Below, in pieces: positions 61,693-64,000 of a stretch of 64,000 bases of DNA (its first letter is position 1; each line of letters opens with the position of its first letter). Location: assembly GCA_937965785.1 (NCBI GenBank), contig CALCKT010000051.1, forward strand, positions 1 through 64,000, in the 5' to 3' direction. Made by a program: the position numbers and the translations under genes. The notes under the pieces are model-generated. The model was given only the letters and a program-made list of their open reading frames with translations. It was not told where the DNA came from and did not search any database. Source of the stretch: an uncultured Propionibacteriaceae bacterium (GTDB lineage: Bacteria; Actinomycetota; Actinomycetes; Propionibacteriales; Propionibacteriaceae).

Positions 61693-62990
61693 AGTAACGC
61701 CTCCCCCTTGAGAACCTTCAAGATCAGTTCGGTGGACTGTTTCGGTGTGGTCGCCGGATCCACCGAGTCGGGCGGCGACCAGGTGCGCTGGATCGCCGTC
61801 GACAGATCCCCGTAGTAGGCGGTTCGGGGCCGCTGGACCGCGGCGTCGAGCGACTCCCTGATGGCGTCGGCCATCGGGAACTTCTCACGGATCTCGGCAT
61901 CATCGAAGACCGCCGCCCTGGAGGCCGGGTTACCGGTGCCCAGCATGTAGTCCTTCTGGTGCTGCTCGCTGGTGATGCACTTGATCGCCTTCCAGGCGAG
62001 ATCCTGCTTCTGGGAGGCCGAGTTCACCCCGAGCTCGATCCCACCGAACGGCGGTGCGGATTCCTTGTCCGCGTCCACCCGGGGATAGGTGGTCCAGGCG
62101 ACGTCGTCGATGAAGGAAACCCCGTTGGCCTTCATGGCAGCGTATACGTAGGGCCAGTTCAGCATGAATCCCGAGCTGTCCTCGGCCTGGAACATGTTGA
62201 GCGACATGGTCTCGTCCATCGACGACATCGCAGGTCCGACGACCCCGGAGTGGGAGAGTTTCGAGATCAGGGCCGCGGCCCGCTGGCCGGCCGGGGTGTC
62301 GAGTCCCAGTTCGGTGTCCTCGGCGGTGGCGCCCTCGTTCTCGACGATCTTCCCACCGGCTCCCGAAACCAGCGCGTTGATGAGGACGGTGTATCCCTCG
62401 TAGCGCTTGCCCTGCACCGCGATGTCCTTGCCGGTTGCCTTGGCGGCCTCCATCAGCTGGTCGAAGGTGACGGGCCGGGTCATGTCGAGTCCGGCCTGTT
62501 GGGCCACTGACTTTCGGTACCACAGCAGCTGGGTGTTGGCCCAGAATGGTGCCGCCACCAGCTTGCCCTTCCAGTTGGATGCGTCCAACGAGCCCTTCAC
62601 CCGGTCCGCGGTGAAGTCCTGTTTGTACTGTTCGGGGACATCCACCAAGTAGTTGGCCTCGGCGAATTCCGGTACGACCACAGGATCCAGGCTCATGATG
62701 TCGACCCCGGAGTCGTGGGCCGCCAGGCGCCGGATGAGCTGTTGCCGCTGGTCCGAGGCATCGTTTGGTAGTTGCTCCACCCTGATGGTGTATTCGCCGC
62801 CGGAAGCCGCACTGCACTCGGCCGCCAGCTGCGCCTGCCCGCCCCCGGTCGCGGAGGCCCCACCGCCGTCAGGGTTTATGAACCATGTCAGCGTCGTACC
62901 TCCCCCCGATCCTGACGAGCACGCCGCCAAACCCGGAGCAATCAGAGCGGCGGTCGCCAGAAACGCGACTGCCCTGGTTTTGAACCTCAT
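61689..62990 (-). CDS. LpqY-like sugar-binding lipoprotein (trehalose importer)
   Basis: A 433-residue solute-binding lipoprotein. The signal peptide ends in lipobox LIAPGLAACSS. The mature sequence resembles mycobacterial LpqY, which binds trehalose: YTIRVEQLPNDASDQRQQLIRRLAAHDSGVDIMSLDPVVVPEFAEA, then NWKGKLVAAPFWANTQLLWYRKS. The gene order binding protein-permease-permease-ATPase is that of lpqY-sugA-sugB-sugC. The ATG at 62990 follows GAGGAGAACG; the longer frame upstream (to 63047) is less likely. Trehalose specificity is inferred. Confidence 0.88.
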   Translation of the reverse strand: MRFKTRAVAFLATAALIAPGLAACSSGSGGGTTLTWFINPDGGGASATGGGQAQLAAECSAASGGEYTIRVEQLPNDASDQRQQLIRRLAAHDSGVDIMSLDPVVVPEFAEANYLVDVPEQYKQDFTADRVKGSLDASNWKGKLVAAPFWANTQLLWYRKSVAQQAGLDMTRPVTFDQLMEAAKATGKDIAVQGKRYEGYTVLINALVSGAGGKIVENEGATAEDTELGLDTPAGQRAAALISKLSHSGVVGPAMSSMDETMSLNMFQAEDSSGFMLNWPYVYAAMKANGVSFIDDVAWTTYPRVDADKESAPPFGGIELGVNSASQKQDLAWKAIKCITSEQHQKDYMLGTGNPASRAAVFDDAEIREKFPMADAIRESLDAAVQRPRTAYYGDLSTAIQRTWSPPDSVDPATTPKQSTELILKVLKGEALL

Positions 62991-63002
62991 CGTTCTCCTC
63001 AC

Positions 63003-63016
63003 GAACTGCAAAGTTC
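63003..63016. promoter_or_regulatory. Possible operator dyad upstream of the importer operon
   Basis: GAACT and AGTTC form a dyad around GCAA, just upstream of the ribosome binding site of the binding-protein gene. Sugar importers of this type are often repressed by LacI-family proteins, and no regulator gene is near. The dyad is short, so this is only a candidate. Confidence 0.3.
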
Positions 63017-63148
63017 TCTCTGCGTTGAAACTGCGTGTTCTCGTCACCCTAGAGGAAATCCGGGCCGTGTGGGAGAAAAAAATCCAAATCTTGGCATGTG
63101 TTCGCGTGCCCGGGCGGGAGGACCGCGCGCGGCACCGGAAACGACGAA

Positions 63149-63183
63149 CGCCCCGCCCGGTGAGGTTTCACCCGGTCGGGGCG
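63149..63183 (-). terminator. Hairpin after tRNA-Asn
   Basis: CGCCCCG-CCCGGTGA and its near complement form a stem with one bulged base and loop GGTT. It lies 13 bases beyond the tRNA-Asn 3' end on the minus strand. Confidence 0.5.
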
Positions 63184-63195
63184 CAGAAGATGCAG

Positions 63196-63268
63196 CTCCC
63201 CGGACTGGACTCGAACCAGTAACCCTTCGATTAACAGTCGAATGCTCTGCCAATTGAGCTACCAGGGA
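63196..63268 (-). tRNA. tRNA-Asn (anticodon GTT)
   Basis: A 73-nt cloverleaf: acceptor TCCCTGG / CCGGGGA with discriminator G, D arm GTAGCTCAATTGGCAGAGC, anticodon loop CTGTTAA (anticodon GTT), T arm ACTGGTTCGAGTCCAGT. CCA is not encoded. Confidence 0.96.
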
Positions 63269-63327
63269 TCATCACGGCCTGCTGGCCACGCGGAGAGACT
63301 CTAGCAGGGTCTCCCCGGGAACGCCAA

Positions 63328-64000
63328 TCAGCTCGGCTGGAGCATGGTGGCGCTCTCCACACCCGTCAGCACGAGGTGATCGACGCGGTTGAAGCAGCGC
63401 AGCTCCGTGTCATTCCCGGGGAACAACCGGAACCACGAGACCGAGGTGTTGTCGAGGGCGAACCAGCTCGAGGTCTCCCCCACGATCTGGCCGGAACGCC
63501 GGGTCAGCTCGGAGGGGCAGAACAGGGCGGTTGCGAACAGGGAACCGATGGCCCCGTGGCTGACGAGCACCACGCAGTCGTCGGGGTCGAAGTCCCGGCG
63601 CAGCCACGTCACCAGGTCGTTGGCGCGCTCGATGGCCTGCTCGAGGGTCTCGAACGGTCCCTTCCACCAACCCTCCTCCGTGACCTCCTCCGGTAGCACG
63701 ATCCGGGGCGAGACCTCCTGGAGCACCGAGCGGGGCGATCCCGGATGGTGGCGGTGATCCGTGATCGGGCCGACGAACGGTCCGCTGCGTTCCATCAGAT
63801 CACTCCTGACCGTCACCTCCATGTCGAGGACCTCGGCCAGGGGGGCCGCCGTTTTCAGGGCCCGCATGAACGGCGAGGAGAACAAGTGGGTCGGGTGCGG
63901 GACGAACCCCGGGAACCAGTCGGCCAGCGCCCCGGCCTGGCTCACTCCGAGGTCGGTCAGCCCGGGGTCGGGCACCCTGAGTGTCTCGTCGCGTTTCTCC
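63328..64000 (-). CDS. Histidine phosphatase family protein (N-terminus beyond the window)
   Basis: The visible 224 residues belong to the histidine phosphatase (phosphoglycerate mutase-like) superfamily: GLTDLGVSQAGALADWF and FSSPFMRALKTAAPLAEVL in the N-terminal half, DCVVLVSHGAIGSLFATALF (second catalytic His) in the C-terminal half. The RHG nucleophile motif should lie upstream of the window edge, and the frame is open to base 64000, so I treat it as partial. An internal GTG at 63975 is not the real start. The substrate is unknown. Confidence 0.88.
   Translation of the reverse strand, partial: EKRDETLRVPDPGLTDLGVSQAGALADWFPGFVPHPTHLFSSPFMRALKTAAPLAEVLDMEVTVRSDLMERSGPFVGPITDHRHHPGSPRSVLQEVSPRIVLPEEVTEEGWWKGPFETLEQAIERANDLVTWLRRDFDPDDCVVLVSHGAIGSLFATALFCPSELTRRSGQIVGETSSWFALDNTSVSWFRLFPGNDTELRCFNRVDHLVLTGVESATMLQPS

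Noticed and set aside
1..64000. CRISPR array
   Set aside because: No series of regularly spaced direct repeats of 25-40 bases was seen. The only clustered repeats are the octamers at 9411-9657.

Overview
The window is a high-GC actinobacterial chromosome segment, most like a member of the Propionibacteriaceae (Arachnia/Pseudopropionibacterium-like; this is inferred from gene content and order, not from a search). Supporting signs are the mtrA-mtrB-lpqB-comF-hpf-secA order, prfB-ftsE-ftsX-smpB-ssrA, homodimeric aceE beside a DUF3052 gene, a PucR regulator in front of fabD-fabH-acpP-fabF, an LpqY-SugABC-type importer, many GTG starts and a tmRNA tag ending in DFALAA.

Layout. 1-7873 (mostly minus strand): secA (cut by the left edge), hpf, comF-like, lpqB, mtrB, mtrA, yqgE-like. 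7908-9152: a GH13 glycosidase. About 9199-15595: a roughly 6.4 kb integrated mobile element, described below. 15591-21486 (minus): tmRNA, a DUF1707 protein, smpB, an M23 peptidase with coiled coil, ftsX, ftsE, prfB. 21559-26284: yqeY-like, tRNA-Val, a membrane protein, a double-length 6-phosphofructokinase, DUF3052. 26383-31925: aceE, a sugar-binding lipoprotein, a PucR regulator. 32043-35627: fatty acid synthesis operon. 35672-42225: DUF3145, an S9 peptidase, a MoxR-DUF58-VWA-VWA operon. 42337-46213: a membrane protein, DUF4956, a VTC-domain protein, a multiply frameshifted carbohydrate-binding lipoprotein, a HAD hydrolase. 46292-53027 (minus): fused glycyl-tRNA synthetase, DUF885 peptidase, GT2-GtrA fusion, phosphodiester glycosidase. 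53119-58105: tRNA-Met and a 1618-residue surface protein. 58620-62990 (minus): trehalose-type ABC importer. 63196-64000: tRNA-Asn and a partial histidine phosphatase.

The accessory region. The element sits exactly at the 3' end of ssrA and is flanked by a 7-bp repeat, AGTGGAG (9199-9205 and 15589-15595). It carries, left to right, clustered GCGCTACA repeats, the C-terminal part of a P4-type primase/helicase, a small coiled-coil protein, two inverted repeats resembling an oriT, a frameshifted mobC-like gene, a terminator, an intact zinc-ribbon plus TIR-domain protein with its own apparent leaderless promoter, a broken lipoprotein gene, a damaged XRE regulator, a short ArdA-like gene and a serine recombinase carrying an in-frame TAG and a frameshift. 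No relaxase is seen. The replication, transfer and recombination genes are all damaged while the TIR gene is intact, which suggests a decaying mobilizable element that has kept a defence cargo.

The rest is housekeeping. SmpB and tmRNA rescue stalled ribosomes and HPF dimerises idle ones. FtsEX and the M23 protein probably act together in septal wall cleavage. MtrAB-LpqB controls envelope homeostasis. The PucR protein probably activates the fab genes.
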